The translations under genes were made by a program, and so were the position numbers. A DNA stretch of 64,000 nucleotides from an uncultured Rhodopila sp. (GTDB taxonomy: Bacteria; Pseudomonadota; Alphaproteobacteria; Acetobacterales; Acetobacteraceae): the NCBI GenBank assembly GCA_903932145.1, contig CAIZFE010000098.1:186001-250000 (forward strand), in the 5' to 3' direction. Of this stretch, positions 33,673 to 42,191 are shown piece by piece; position 1 is the stretch's first letter, and the number at the start of each line of letters is the position of its first letter. The notes below the pieces were generated by a model that did not search any database, was not told the DNA's origin, and worked only from the letters and a program-made list of their open reading frames with translations.

Positions 33673-33918
33673 ATGCGTGCTATTCTGTCCGAACATGAAC
33701 GCTGCTCAAGCAACCCTTTTGATCCTCGCGGTACGGTCTGGACCGTTGAGACCCGGGGGCCAATCGTCGATGCCGAAATCGCCAAACGGATGGGCACCTC
33801 GCAATCGGTCATCGTCCGGTTGGAGAATGCCCGCCACATGCTGACCTTCGACATGGTTTCACGCTACTCGGCTGCGATCGGACAGAAGATCGATATCCAT
33901 CTGGTGCCGAACGGCTGA
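33673..33918 (+). CDS. Short XRE-like DNA-binding protein, probably a remnant
   Basis: The 81-residue frame from ATG 33673 has a clear helix-turn-helix second half (AEIAKRMGTSQSVIVRLENA followed by MVSRYSAAIGQKIDIHLVPN), as in HigA-like or Xre antitoxins. The first ~28 residues (MRAILSEHERCSSNPFDPRG) do not resemble the normal first helices. I suspect an antitoxin gene whose start was replaced or damaged. No toxin partner is adjacent. Confidence 0.55.
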   Translation: MRAILSEHERCSSNPFDPRGTVWTVETRGPIVDAEIAKRMGTSQSVIVRLENARHMLTFDMVSRYSAAIGQKIDIHLVPNG

Positions 33919-34057
33919 ACAATACACACTCAAGCCACGACTCTTTACGACGGGTTCGCCAAGGGGGATGCTGCCAGAAGCGGGGTGGGGGACCCATCCC
34001 GAATTGCAACAAAAACCGCTGGCAGAGCCGCACGAGCGGACCATTGGGGATAAAGCC

Positions 34058-35674
34058 ATGCCACGTATGACCGGCGGCGAAGCGATCGTGGACGCGCTGC
34101 TACGACACGGGATCGACACCGTGTTCGGGCTGCCGGGCGTGCAGACCTACGGCCTGTTCGACGCCTTCGCCCGCGCCTCCAACAGCCTGCGCCTCATCAA
34201 CGCGCGGCACGAGCAAGGCACCGCCTACATGGCGCTCGGCTATGCCTGCGCCACCGGCCGCCCGGCGGTGTTCGCCGTCGTGCCTGGACCCGGCGTGCTC
34301 AACACCATGGCCGCCCTCGCCACCGCCTGGGGCGTCAATGCGCCCGTTCTGTGCCTGACCGGACAGGTGCCCGGCCCGATGATCGGCCGCGGCCGCGGCC
34401 AATTGCATGAGCTGCCCGACCAGCTCGCCACCCTGCGCAGCGTGCTGAAATGGGCCGACCGGATCGAGCACCCGAACCAGGCGCCCCTGCTGGTCGCGCG
34501 GGCATTCCAGGAGATGCAGTCCGGCCGCCCCGGCCCGGTGTCGCTGGAAATGCCGCTGGACCAGTTCACCGCCGTCGCCGAGGTCACCCCCCAGGACCCG
34601 CTGAAGCTGTTCCCCGCGCCGCCGGTCGACGGCGAAAAAATCGCCGCACTGGCGAAACTGCTGGATCAGGCGAAGGCGCCGATGATCTGGGTCGGCGGCG
34701 GCGCGCAACACGCGTCCGCCGAGATCCTCGCACTGGCCGAACGTATCGGCGCGCCCGTGGTCTCCTTCCGTGGCGGCCGCGGCATCGTCGATGACCGCCA
34801 TCCACTGGGTTTGACCGTCGCCTCCGGCTATCGGCTCTGGCCGGAAACCGACCTGCTGATCGGCTTCGGCACCCGCCTGGACGTGCCGCTCGGCCGCTGG
34901 GGCGCGCCGCCGCCCGGCCTGAAAATCGCCCGCATCGACATCGACCCGGCCGAGATGCGCCGTCTGCACGTCGACCCGGGCATCGTTGCGGATGCCGCCG
35001 ACGCCGCGCGGGCGCTGACCGCACTGGTCGCCCCGAACGGATCAACCCGCACCGCAAGCATCGCCAACGCCAAGGCCGGCGCCGCGGTGGCGATAAGCAA
35101 AGTGCAGCCGCAAATGTCGTTTCTTGCGGCGATCCGCGAGGCGATGCCGGAGGACGGTATTTTCTGCGACGAAATGACCCAGGTCGGCTACGCGTCCTGG
35201 TTCGGCTTCCCGTTCCACCAGCCGCGCACCCTGGTCACATCCGGCTTCTCCGGCACCCTCGGCGCCGGCTTCCCCACCGCGCTCGGCGTCAAGGTTGCGC
35301 ACCCGGATCGGGCGGTCGTCGCGGTCACCGGCGACGGAGGCTTTCTGTTCGGCGGCGCCGAACTGGCGACCGCCGTGCAGCACGGGATCAATCTGGTCAC
35401 CGTGCTGTTCAACAACTCGGCCTACGGCAACGTTATGCGTGATCAAAAACGCATGTTCGACGGACGCGATTCCGGCTCCAAACTGCATAACCCCGATTTT
35501 TCGATCTACGCAAAAAGCTTCGGCGTCGCCTTCTGGCGCGCCACCGACGCCGACGGCCTGCGCAAGGCGGTGACCGAGGCGCTGGCCGCCCGCGCCCCCG
35601 CGCTGATCGAAGTCATCACCGATATCGGCGAGGAATATCCGCCCTGGGAGTTCATTGCCCCCGGCCGGGGCTGA
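34058..35674 (+). CDS. Thiamine pyrophosphate-dependent enzyme (acetolactate synthase-like)
   Basis: The 538-residue product has the three-domain layout of the acetolactate synthase/pyruvate decarboxylase superfamily. The N-terminal PYR domain carries the catalytic Glu (LINARHEQGTAYMALGYA), the middle domain has the APMIWVGGGA strand, and the C-terminal PP domain binds TPP-Mg through AVTGDGGFLFGGAELATAVQ and VLFNNSAYGNVMRD. ATG 34058 has a GGGGA site. No regulatory subunit gene (ilvN) is adjacent and the next gene is an enoyl-CoA hydratase, so it is more likely a catabolic or specialised ligase/decarboxylase than the biosynthetic IlvB. The substrate is unassigned. Confidence 0.88.
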   Translation: MPRMTGGEAIVDALLRHGIDTVFGLPGVQTYGLFDAFARASNSLRLINARHEQGTAYMALGYACATGRPAVFAVVPGPGVLNTMAALATAWGVNAPVLCLTGQVPGPMIGRGRGQLHELPDQLATLRSVLKWADRIEHPNQAPLLVARAFQEMQSGRPGPVSLEMPLDQFTAVAEVTPQDPLKLFPAPPVDGEKIAALAKLLDQAKAPMIWVGGGAQHASAEILALAERIGAPVVSFRGGRGIVDDRHPLGLTVASGYRLWPETDLLIGFGTRLDVPLGRWGAPPPGLKIARIDIDPAEMRRLHVDPGIVADAADAARALTALVAPNGSTRTASIANAKAGAAVAISKVQPQMSFLAAIREAMPEDGIFCDEMTQVGYASWFGFPFHQPRTLVTSGFSGTLGAGFPTALGVKVAHPDRAVVAVTGDGGFLFGGAELATAVQHGINLVTVLFNNSAYGNVMRDQKRMFDGRDSGSKLHNPDFSIYAKSFGVAFWRATDADGLRKAVTEALAARAPALIEVITDIGEEYPPWEFIAPGRG

Positions 35675-35717
35675 CCGGCCTCTTGCCATGCGCGGGCACA
35701 CCGGCAATCGTCCGCGC

Positions 35718-36524
35718 ATGACCCAATCCCCCGTTCTGCTCTCCATCGACCCGCGCGGCGTCGCCACCGTCACCCTCAATCGCCCGGAGGTCGGCAACGC
35801 CTATAATGCGGCCCTGCTGGACGCCCTGATCCAGGGCCTGACAGACCTCGCGAAGGACCCTTCCGTCCGCTGCCTGGTGATCCGCGGCGCCGGCAAGCAC
35901 TTCCAGGCCGGCGCCGACATCCGTTGGCTCGGAGAGGTCGCGCATTACCCACCGGCCGAGAATTACGCGGCCTCCATTGCGACCACCCGAGCGATGCAGT
36001 TGTTAAATGAATTTCCGAAGCCGACGATCGCGCTGGTGCACGGGGCCTGCTTCGGCGGCGGCGTTGGCATCGTCTGCTGCGTCGACGTCGCGTTCGCCAC
36101 GCCGGACTCGCTGTTCGGCATTACCGAAATCCGCGTCGGCGTGGCCCCGACGCCGATTTCCACCCACATGGTCAACGCCATCGGCCTGCGCCACACGCGG
36201 CGTTACGCTTTGACCGGAGAACGGTTCGACGCGCATGAGGCCGAACGGATCGGCCTGATCCATGAAGTCGTCCCGGAAGATGCGGTCGAAACGAAACTGG
36301 CTGCGGTGTTGGACGCGATCTTTCTCGGCAGCCCGACGGCGATTGCCATGACCAAGAGCAGCTTCCTGGGTGCCAACAACCTGCTGCTGGACGAGCGTCA
36401 GGTGTCGATGTTGGCGCATGAGGGATGGACGCAGCGGCACTCGCCCGAGGGCCAGGAGGGCACGACCGCCTTCCGCGAAAAGCGGACGCCGTCTTGGTTT
36501 AAGCCGGCTCACCGCAACGTGTAG
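35718..36524 (+). CDS. Enoyl-CoA hydratase/isomerase family protein
   Basis: The 268-residue crotonase-fold protein has RGAGKHFQAGADIRWLGE and VHGACFGGGVGIVCCVDVAF, which form the CoA-ester oxyanion hole. The two Glu residues of true hydratases are only partly discernible (SLFGITEIRVG contains one). ATG 35718 lies 43 bases after the TPP-enzyme gene on the same strand, so they may share a transcript. It could hydrate, isomerise or cleave acyl-CoAs, including those feeding the PHA pathway downstream. Confidence 0.88.
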   Translation: MTQSPVLLSIDPRGVATVTLNRPEVGNAYNAALLDALIQGLTDLAKDPSVRCLVIRGAGKHFQAGADIRWLGEVAHYPPAENYAASIATTRAMQLLNEFPKPTIALVHGACFGGGVGIVCCVDVAFATPDSLFGITEIRVGVAPTPISTHMVNAIGLRHTRRYALTGERFDAHEAERIGLIHEVVPEDAVETKLAAVLDAIFLGSPTAIAMTKSSFLGANNLLLDERQVSMLAHEGWTQRHSPEGQEGTTAFREKRTPSWFKPAHRNV

Positions 36525-36559
36525 TCAACCAGGATCGGGCGACCCTCATCTTGCCAGAC

Positions 36560-38158
36560 ATGACACATGATCAGCCCGCCACCGCCCGCGTCCTGAACGC
36601 CCCGCCACGCAAAGCGGCCAAGCCACCCGGTCCGTGCGCGATGGTGATTTTCGGGGCAGGGGGCGATCTGACGAAGCGCCTGCTGGTGCCGGCGCTGTAC
36701 AATCTGGCGACAACGGGCTTGTTGCCGGAAACATTTGAACTGATCGGGGTCGATCTGGCCGACCTCGATGCGGATAAGTGGCGCGACAGCCTGCACGAGA
36801 TGATGCAGAGTTTCGTCGGCAAAGCCGCCAGTGAAAGCCGGATCGACAAAGTCGATGAAGACACCTGGAAGCGGCTGACAGGCCGGATGTCCTACATCAA
36901 AGGCGACTTCGACGACGCCGGGCTGTACGAAAAATTGAAACAGCACTTGGACGAAAAATCCGATACCGGCGGCAACTGCTTGTTCTACCTTGCCATCGCC
37001 GACCGTTTCTTCGGGCCGGTGGTCACGCAACTCGGGAAAGCCGGTTTGTTCGAGGAACACTGGGACGAGGACGGGCAGAAACCGGAGCGCTGGCGTCATG
37101 TGGTGATCGAAAAACCGTTCGGCCATGACGAGGCCTCCGCCAAGTCCTTGAACGCCGCCATCCTGCGCAATGCGCAAGAGCATCAAATCTATCGGATCGA
37201 CCATTTCCTGGGCAAGGAGACTGTCCAGAACATTATGGCGTTGCGGTTCGCCAACGGTATGTTCGAACCGCTGTGGAACCGCGACCGCATCGATCACGTC
37301 CAGATCACCGTCGCCGAAACGGTTGGCGTGGAAGCCCGCGGCCGCTTCTACGAAAAAACCGGCGCCCTGCGCGACATGGTGCCGAACCACGTGTTCCAGT
37401 TGCTGGCGATGGTGGCGATGGAACCGCCCGCCGGCTTCGATGCCAAAGCAGTGCGCAATCGTAAGACTGACGTGTTTGCGGCGATGCGCACGGTTGCGCC
37501 GGAAGACGCCGTGCGCGGCCAGTATGGACCGGGTCCCAACGGGATCGCCGGCTATCGGCAGGAAAAGGACGTCGCCCCGGACTCCGGGGTCGAAACGTAC
37601 GTGGCGATGCGGCTGGCGATCGACAATTGGCGCTGGGCCGGGGTGCCATTTTACTTGCGCACCGGCAAGCATATGTCCCGGCGGGTCAGTGAAATCGCGA
37701 TCCGCTTTAAACCCGCGCCGTATGCTCCGTTCGAGGAAACCGCCGTCGCCGCGCTGGCTCCGAACTGGCTGCTGCTGCAAATCCAGCCGGACGAGGGCAT
37801 CGCGTTGCAGTTCGAAGTCAAGCGACCGGGTCCGGTTGTCGATCTGGCGGCGGTGCGGATGGCGTTCAAATATGACGACTGGTTCCCGAGGGAGCCGAAC
37901 ATCGGCTACGAGACGCTGATCTACGATGTCATGACAGGTGACCAGACATTGTTCAACCGAGCCGACATGGTCGAGGAAACCTGGCGCGTGGTGGGAAAGG
38001 TCCTCGAGACATGGTCGCAGGACAAGCCGCCGGATTTCCCGAACTATGTGTCGGGCAGCGACGGGCCAGCGGCGGCGGACGATCTTCTGGCTCGCGAGGG
38101 ACGGAGCTGGCGGCCTGTTGTCGATGACGGGAACGGGCATCAGACTACGGCGGCGTGA
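36560..38158 (+). CDS. zwf: Glucose-6-phosphate 1-dehydrogenase
   Basis: Zwf oxidises glucose 6-phosphate with NADP+ at the entrance of the pentose phosphate and Entner-Doudoroff routes. The 532-residue product contains the cofactor fingerprint GAGGDLTKR, IEKPFGHD and the substrate-binding RIDHFLGKE. ATG 36560 is preferred to TTG 36551. It is somewhat longer than usual (about 490) because of a ~25-residue N-terminal extension and a short acidic C-terminal tail. No pgl or edd is adjacent. Confidence 0.96.
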   Translation: MTHDQPATARVLNAPPRKAAKPPGPCAMVIFGAGGDLTKRLLVPALYNLATTGLLPETFELIGVDLADLDADKWRDSLHEMMQSFVGKAASESRIDKVDEDTWKRLTGRMSYIKGDFDDAGLYEKLKQHLDEKSDTGGNCLFYLAIADRFFGPVVTQLGKAGLFEEHWDEDGQKPERWRHVVIEKPFGHDEASAKSLNAAILRNAQEHQIYRIDHFLGKETVQNIMALRFANGMFEPLWNRDRIDHVQITVAETVGVEARGRFYEKTGALRDMVPNHVFQLLAMVAMEPPAGFDAKAVRNRKTDVFAAMRTVAPEDAVRGQYGPGPNGIAGYRQEKDVAPDSGVETYVAMRLAIDNWRWAGVPFYLRTGKHMSRRVSEIAIRFKPAPYAPFEETAVAALAPNWLLLQIQPDEGIALQFEVKRPGPVVDLAAVRMAFKYDDWFPREPNIGYETLIYDVMTGDQTLFNRADMVEETWRVVGKVLETWSQDKPPDFPNYVSGSDGPAAADDLLAREGRSWRPVVDDGNGHQTTAA

Positions 38159-38254
38159 TGGGTAGATAGTGAAATAGATACTATATCGTTGTATGCTGAG
38201 GCGATTCCATTGACCGATCGGGATGAGAAGCAAGGATGTCATGGCGCGGACGGG

Positions 38255-38335
38255 GCTTTCCACCCTCCGTCATGGCCGGGACAAGCCGGCCCCTATCGAT
38301 GACCGGCGACGTCCCGGGTCAAGCGGCGTTGGGTC
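38255..38335. repeat. Intergenic palindromic repeat, GTCATGGCCGGGAC family
   Basis: CGTCATGGCCGGGACAAGCC with a downstream complementary GTCCCGGGTCAAG segment gives a hairpin like that at 4707-4796. It lies between zwf and the PhaC-like gene, which converge here, so it may also act as a bidirectional terminator. Confidence 0.6.
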
Positions 38336-39470
38336 GCTGCGGCAAAGTGCGCAGCCAGTCCAGCAACGGCCGCCACAACGATGTCTCGGCCCGCGTGCCG
38401 GCCGCCATGCCAATGTGACCCGCCGCCGGCTGATGCAGGACGGCACCGTGGATGAGCCGCGCCAGAGGCAGGGCGGATTCCTTTGGCACGATCCGGTCGC
38501 GTTCGGGCACGGCGACGAAGGCCGGTTTGACGATCGTCGCCGGATCGACCGGCAGTCCGGCGATTCGCCAATTGCCCAGGGCCGGGGCGTTTGCCCCATA
38601 CCACTCACTCAAACAGGTGCGGGCCACGTCGGCCGCCAGCGGAACACCGTCGTTCAGCCAATCCTCGAGCGCGACGAACAACCTGGCGCGATCACTGTCC
38701 TGTGGCTGCGCGGCGAAGGTGCGGTACTTGTCCGCCACGCTCCATGGATCGAGCATCGCGAACAACGATTGGAGCAAATCGACGGGCAGGGCTTGGTTCA
38801 GCGCCAGCGCGGGTTCCAGCAGCGGCAATGTTTGCGCCAATTGGATCGCCCGTTCGGGATCGGGCGCATGGAAATCCCACGGTGCCGCCAGCAGCGCCAG
38901 GCCGCTGATCAGGTCGGGCCGGCGCTGCGCCGCCGCGACGGCCAGCGTGCCCCCCATGCAGTAACCAGCCAGCACCGGTGGAGACCCTGCCGCCTCGGCG
39001 GCGGCGATCATCGCGCGTTCCATCCGGCCCGCGACGTAATCGGTCAAGGTGAACCTGCGTTCGGTCTCCCCCGGCCATCCCCAATCCAGCAGCAACGGAC
39101 GCACATCGCGATCCGCGAGCCAACGCAGCATCGACGATCCCTCGGCCAAATCGAGCACATAGGCGCGATTGATCAGACTGGGGACGAACAGAACAGGCCG
39201 TCCGCCAGAGGCGGTGCCGTAATCAAGCAGCCGCGACCCACCCTCCGACCAGATGACCGCCGGGTCCGTCAGGGTGCGCTGCGACGGATGCCGGCGATAG
39301 GCGGCAATCCCCTCGATCAGGGCAGCGTCCTGGCGCAGCGTCTCGGCGACGACGGCGTCGGGAAAGCCGTTATGTTCGCTTGAAGGGCCGTTTTGGACGG
39401 CGTCTTGCAACGATCGGAGTATGGCCCCCACGCTCAAGCTCTGCCAGTCGGCGCTCCAGAATGGCGACAT
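38319..39470 (-). CDS. phaC: PhaC-like polyhydroxyalkanoate synthase (class III type)
   Basis: The product (about 383 residues from ATG 39470) is an alpha/beta hydrolase with the PHA-synthase lipase-like box GYCMGGTLA (catalytic Cys), a DRIVPKESA Asp region and GHIGMAAG with the catalytic His. Its size is that of class III PhaC (about 355). The start is uncertain: GTG 39431 or upstream codons to 39575 overlap the preceding gene. It polymerises hydroxyacyl-CoA into storage granules. The upstream gene looks like the small PhaE-type partner, and phaR lies divergent beyond it. Confidence 0.82.
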   Translation of the reverse strand: MSPFWSADWQSLSVGAILRSLQDAVQNGPSSEHNGFPDAVVAETLRQDAALIEGIAAYRRHPSQRTLTDPAVIWSEGGSRLLDYGTASGGRPVLFVPSLINRAYVLDLAEGSSMLRWLADRDVRPLLLDWGWPGETERRFTLTDYVAGRMERAMIAAAEAAGSPPVLAGYCMGGTLAVAAAQRRPDLISGLALLAAPWDFHAPDPERAIQLAQTLPLLEPALALNQALPVDLLQSLFAMLDPWSVADKYRTFAAQPQDSDRARLFVALEDWLNDGVPLAADVARTCLSEWYGANAPALGNWRIAGLPVDPATIVKPAFVAVPERDRIVPKESALPLARLIHGAVLHQPAAGHIGMAAGTRAETSLWRPLLDWLRTLPQRPNAA

Positions 39471-39930
39471 GGCGCGCGAGACGTTCGACCTCAGCATCGC
39501 GAGGGTCAGGTGCAGCAGCAACGGGCGCGGGCCGCGCCGCATCAGCGGTCCCGGTCTGTCCGGTCTGCCGGTCATTGCCGGCGAAACCCGGCGGCGCCCC
39601 GCGCGGCAGCCCGCGCAGCATGGCGGACATGGTGCCCGCCCAAAGGTTGGTCAGCGCCTGCCAGGACTCGCGGATTTCCGGGTCGGCGGCCATGGCGGAC
39701 AACTCGCTTTGCCACAGCGTCACCCAGTCCTGCGCCAGTTTGTTCGGGTCGGGCGGCGCCGAACCCCGGGCATGCGAATTGGCCGCGCCGCCCTGACCAC
39801 CGAAGTCCGAACGTACTTGATCGGAGGCGGCCCGATCCTGGCCGGGCGCATTCCAATCGTCCGAACGGTGTCCGGCGTTGTCCGACCCGGCGTCCGCCAC
39901 CATGCCGCATTCAGTCTCCTCGTTGGCCAA
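39370..39930 (-). CDS. PhaE-like partner of the PHA synthase
   Basis: This 186-residue protein is soluble with a disordered, Asp/Gly-rich start. It has a PhaE/PhaC-N-like segment LAQDWVTLWQSELSAMAADP and SWQALTNLWAGTMSAMLRGL near residues 65-110, then a C-terminal leucine-zipper helix (RLARHVAILERRLAELERGG). It overlaps the PhaC-like gene by up to 100 bases, indicating co-translation. It may form the heteromeric class III-type synthase or tether it to granules. Assignment is by context and short similarity, so moderate. Confidence 0.62.
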   Translation of the reverse strand: MANEETECGMVADAGSDNAGHRSDDWNAPGQDRAASDQVRSDFGGQGGAANSHARGSAPPDPNKLAQDWVTLWQSELSAMAADPEIRESWQALTNLWAGTMSAMLRGLPRGAPPGFAGNDRQTGQTGTADAARPAPVAAAPDPRDAEVERLARHVAILERRLAELERGGHTPIVARRRPKRPFKRT

Positions 39931-40054
39931 ACCAAAGGGGTCGGCGGGTCGTGCGTAACAGATGAATCCAACGCAACGACCGGTGTGGGGTTCGGAATCA
40001 CTCTATCGCAAGTGCGAGATACACGGTAGGTAGGGGTAAAGATACGAGGTATGT

Positions 40055-40648
40055 ATGGCCGCGCCCACCGAGACCCTGGCAGAAACCAAAACGAACGAAA
40101 AGCCTCCGGTCGTGGTCAAAAAATATGCCAACCGGCGGCTGTATAATACCGAGAGTTCCAGCTACATCACCCTCGACAACCTGGCCGAAATGGTGCGGCT
40201 CGGGCGTGATTTCGTTGTGTATGACGCGAAAAGCGGCGACGACATCACCCGTGGCGTGCTGACCCAGATCATCGTGGAAGAGGAAGGCAAAGGCCAGAAT
40301 CTGCTCCCCACCGCCTTTCTGCGTCAGTTGATCGGCATGTATGGCGGGTCGATGCAGGGGCTGGTGCCTAAATATCTCGAACATGCCATGACGTCGTTCG
40401 CGCAGCAGCAGGAGCAGTTGCGTACGGCGGTGACGAAAAGCATGGGTGGGATGTTTCCGTTCGGCAATATCGAGGAAGTCGGCCGGCAGAACATGCAAAT
40501 GATGGAACGTGCGTTCAGCATGTTCACGCCGTTCTACCGTGGCACCGAACCGACTAATCCATCCAATGCTCACGCCAGTGAAATTGAAGCGCTGCGTTCC
40601 GAGATCGACCGCCTAAGGCAGGAATTGGCCGCCGCCAAGAGAAAATAA
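40055..40648 (+). CDS. phaR: Polyhydroxyalkanoate synthesis repressor PhaR
   Basis: The 197-residue product has the PhaR N-terminal DNA-binding domain (KKYANRRLYNTESSSYITLD then FVVYDAKSGDDITRGVLTQI) and a C-terminal granule-binding part ending in a coiled coil (EIEALRSEIDRLRQELAAAK). PhaR senses PHA or granules and represses phasin and PHA genes. ATG 40055 has a GAGG site. It is divergent from the PhaE-like gene with about 125 bases between starts, where its operator would be expected. Confidence 0.94.
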   Translation: MAAPTETLAETKTNEKPPVVVKKYANRRLYNTESSSYITLDNLAEMVRLGRDFVVYDAKSGDDITRGVLTQIIVEEEGKGQNLLPTAFLRQLIGMYGGSMQGLVPKYLEHAMTSFAQQQEQLRTAVTKSMGGMFPFGNIEEVGRQNMQMMERAFSMFTPFYRGTEPTNPSNAHASEIEALRSEIDRLRQELAAAKRK

Positions 40649-40699
40649 GTACGTCGGTTCGGCGGGGCATTATACCAATCGCCATTGATGCCGACTGTC

Positions 40700-40800
40700 G
40701 CCCATAATCGTCATGGCCTGGCTTGTCCGGGCCACCTGTGCCCTGACGGTGCCGCGATGGGTGGCTCGGACCAGCCGGGCCAAGACGGCCGGGGAATGGC
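40700..40800. repeat. Intergenic palindromic repeat (CGTCATGGCC family)
   Basis: CGTCATGGCCTGGCTTGTCC and a downstream arm GGACCAGCCGGGCCAAGACG form an imperfect long hairpin, the same family as at 4707 and 38255, lying after phaR. Confidence 0.6.
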
Positions 40801-40838
40801 AATACGTCAATGTCAACGACCGCGGGTCTTTAAAACAC

Positions 40839-40868
40839 AAAAGAGACCGCTGGACGACGGTCTCTTTT
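40839..40868. terminator. Strong bidirectional terminator
   Basis: AAAAGAGACCG and CGGTCTCTTTT form an 11-base stem with an 8-base loop, with A-run and T-run on the two sides. It separates phaR from the convergent coiled-coil gene at 40944. Confidence 0.85.
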
Positions 40869-40880
40869 CGATAGCCCTGG

Positions 40881-40907
40881 CCTCTCCGGCCTCTCCGGCC
40901 TCTCCGG
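40881..40907. repeat. Three tandem 9-base units
   Basis: CCTCTCCGG is repeated three times without change between the terminator and the 3' end of the coiled-coil gene. Confidence 0.85.
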
Positions 40908-40943
40908 CGGATGCTCGCGTTACCGGCACCCGCTTCCGGCCTG

Positions 40944-41303
40944 CTAGCCGCCAGGAATTGCCGAGAGCCGCGGATCGGTCGTCCGGATCTGGGCGACAAC
41001 ATTGCGGAAACGCGCGGCATGTGATTCGGTCGCCTGCACCGGCGCCGGCGCCGGAGCGGGTGCTGCAGAGGGCACGGCTACCGGAGCGGGCGCAGCCACC
41101 GCGACACGAGCCGCAGCCACCGGGCGAAGCGACGCGGCGCGCTTCAGGGCTCTGATTTCGACCGTCAACATCTGTAGATTCTGCCGCTTCTGAACCAGAA
41201 GGGCCTCAAGTTCGGCGATGTCCGCGTTATCGTTGGAGATCGCCATCTCAAGCGCGGCGATCTCTTTCTCAAGCGGGTCGTCGGAGTGTGTGATCTTGTC
41301 CAT
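40944..41303 (-). CDS. Coiled-coil protein, paralogue A
   Basis: The 119-residue product has an N-terminal coiled coil (DDPLEKEIAALEMAISNDNA continuing DIAELEALLVQKRQN), a basic KRAASLRP segment and an Ala/Pro-rich linker before a C-terminal RFRNVVAQIRTTDPRLSAIP tail. It matches the protein at 41640 in all these parts. No signal peptide or known domain. The coiled coil plus flexible linker suggests a small structural or scaffold protein; proximity to pha genes hints at a granule-associated role, but that is speculation. Confidence 0.7.
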   Translation of the reverse strand: MDKITHSDDPLEKEIAALEMAISNDNADIAELEALLVQKRQNLQMLTVEIRALKRAASLRPVAAARVAVAAPAPVAVPSAAPAPAPAPVQATESHAARFRNVVAQIRTTDPRLSAIPGG

Positions 41304-41639
41304 ACAATGACCCTAAGCGATGGCCTCGCCCGCTGTCCACATCAAAAGAGCAATAATGACGAAATGAGTGCGTGACATTTGTTCGAAACGGTGGGTGTGA
41401 GGCTTTTCGCGATTCGATGGTGGCCGATCATGGTGATAGCGGCGTCAGAGTCAGGCGGCCCGGCAGCGGTTCCCGGGTTGGTACGGATTGCCCGAACGCC
41501 GACTCGCTTGCCTCTCGCGGCGCACACTTAAATGACGGATCTGGCTTGCGGCTGGCTGACAACGCAGGTTTGCCGATCTGGCAGCCGACCTACATCTTCA
41601 ACGCGCCGGAGACGGAAATACTGGCCAAACGACGACAGA
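41304..41639. other. Spacer between the two coiled-coil genes, 336 bases
   Basis: No convincing gene. A 93-codon plus-strand frame (41372-41653) has mixed, non-biased codon use and no ribosome site. The stretch should hold the promoter of the 41303 gene (start side) and the end of the 42002 gene. Confidence 0.5.
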
Positions 41640-42002
41640 TTACAGAGACGTAGGGTCGGTCGTCTTTGGTCTCATGCTGATGGTATTATCGCCGCCAATC
41701 GGGACGAAGCGGCTTTCACTGCTCCGAATCGGGCCAACCACGCCGCGTAAGCCACCCAATTTCGGTCCGGGGGCGGGTGTCGGGGCTGGGGCCGGAGCCT
41801 CTGTTTTGACGGCGGCCGTGGGCCGCAAGGAAGCCGCTTTTTTGAGCGCCCGTATCTCGATCAATAACATTTGAATGTTTTGATTTTTTTTGGCCAGCAG
41901 GCCCTCAAGCTCGGCGATATCCGCGGTGTCGTGGTTTATCGCGATCTCCAGGGAGGCGATTTCCTGCAGCAGGGGGTCGTTGGAGGTTGGGGATATTTCC
42001 AT
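41640..42002 (-). CDS. Coiled-coil protein, paralogue B
   Basis: The 120-residue product is a tandem paralogue of the gene at 40944: SNDPLLQEIASLEIAINHDT, ADIAELEGLLAKKNQNIQML and IRALKKAASLRP line up with it residue by residue. The Ala/Pro linker and tail (GPIRSSESRFVPIGGDN) diverge. The two genes point the same way, 336 bases apart. Function unknown. Confidence 0.7.
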   Translation of the reverse strand: MEISPTSNDPLLQEIASLEIAINHDTADIAELEGLLAKKNQNIQMLLIEIRALKKAASLRPTAAVKTEAPAPAPTPAPGPKLGGLRGVVGPIRSSESRFVPIGGDNTISMRPKTTDPTSL

Positions 42003-42191
42003 AGTGGGACAGACGTTAGACGATCGGTCGCATTTGTGTCCAGATCGAATCTGATGTGTTTGGCTGACCTGGCGCGCTCCGGTCGGCCGGGTTGGCCGGT
42101 TAGGCCAGGGTGCGCCGGCTCAAAAAAATATGCCCCGGCATCGTTTGGGTGCCGAAGGATAACCGCCGAATAATTTCAGTGGCAGTCGATT

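Noticed and set aside
38223-39383. 386-codon plus-strand frame over the PhaC-like gene
   Set aside because: Gln/Arg-rich shadow; the opposite strand has clear catalytic motifs.
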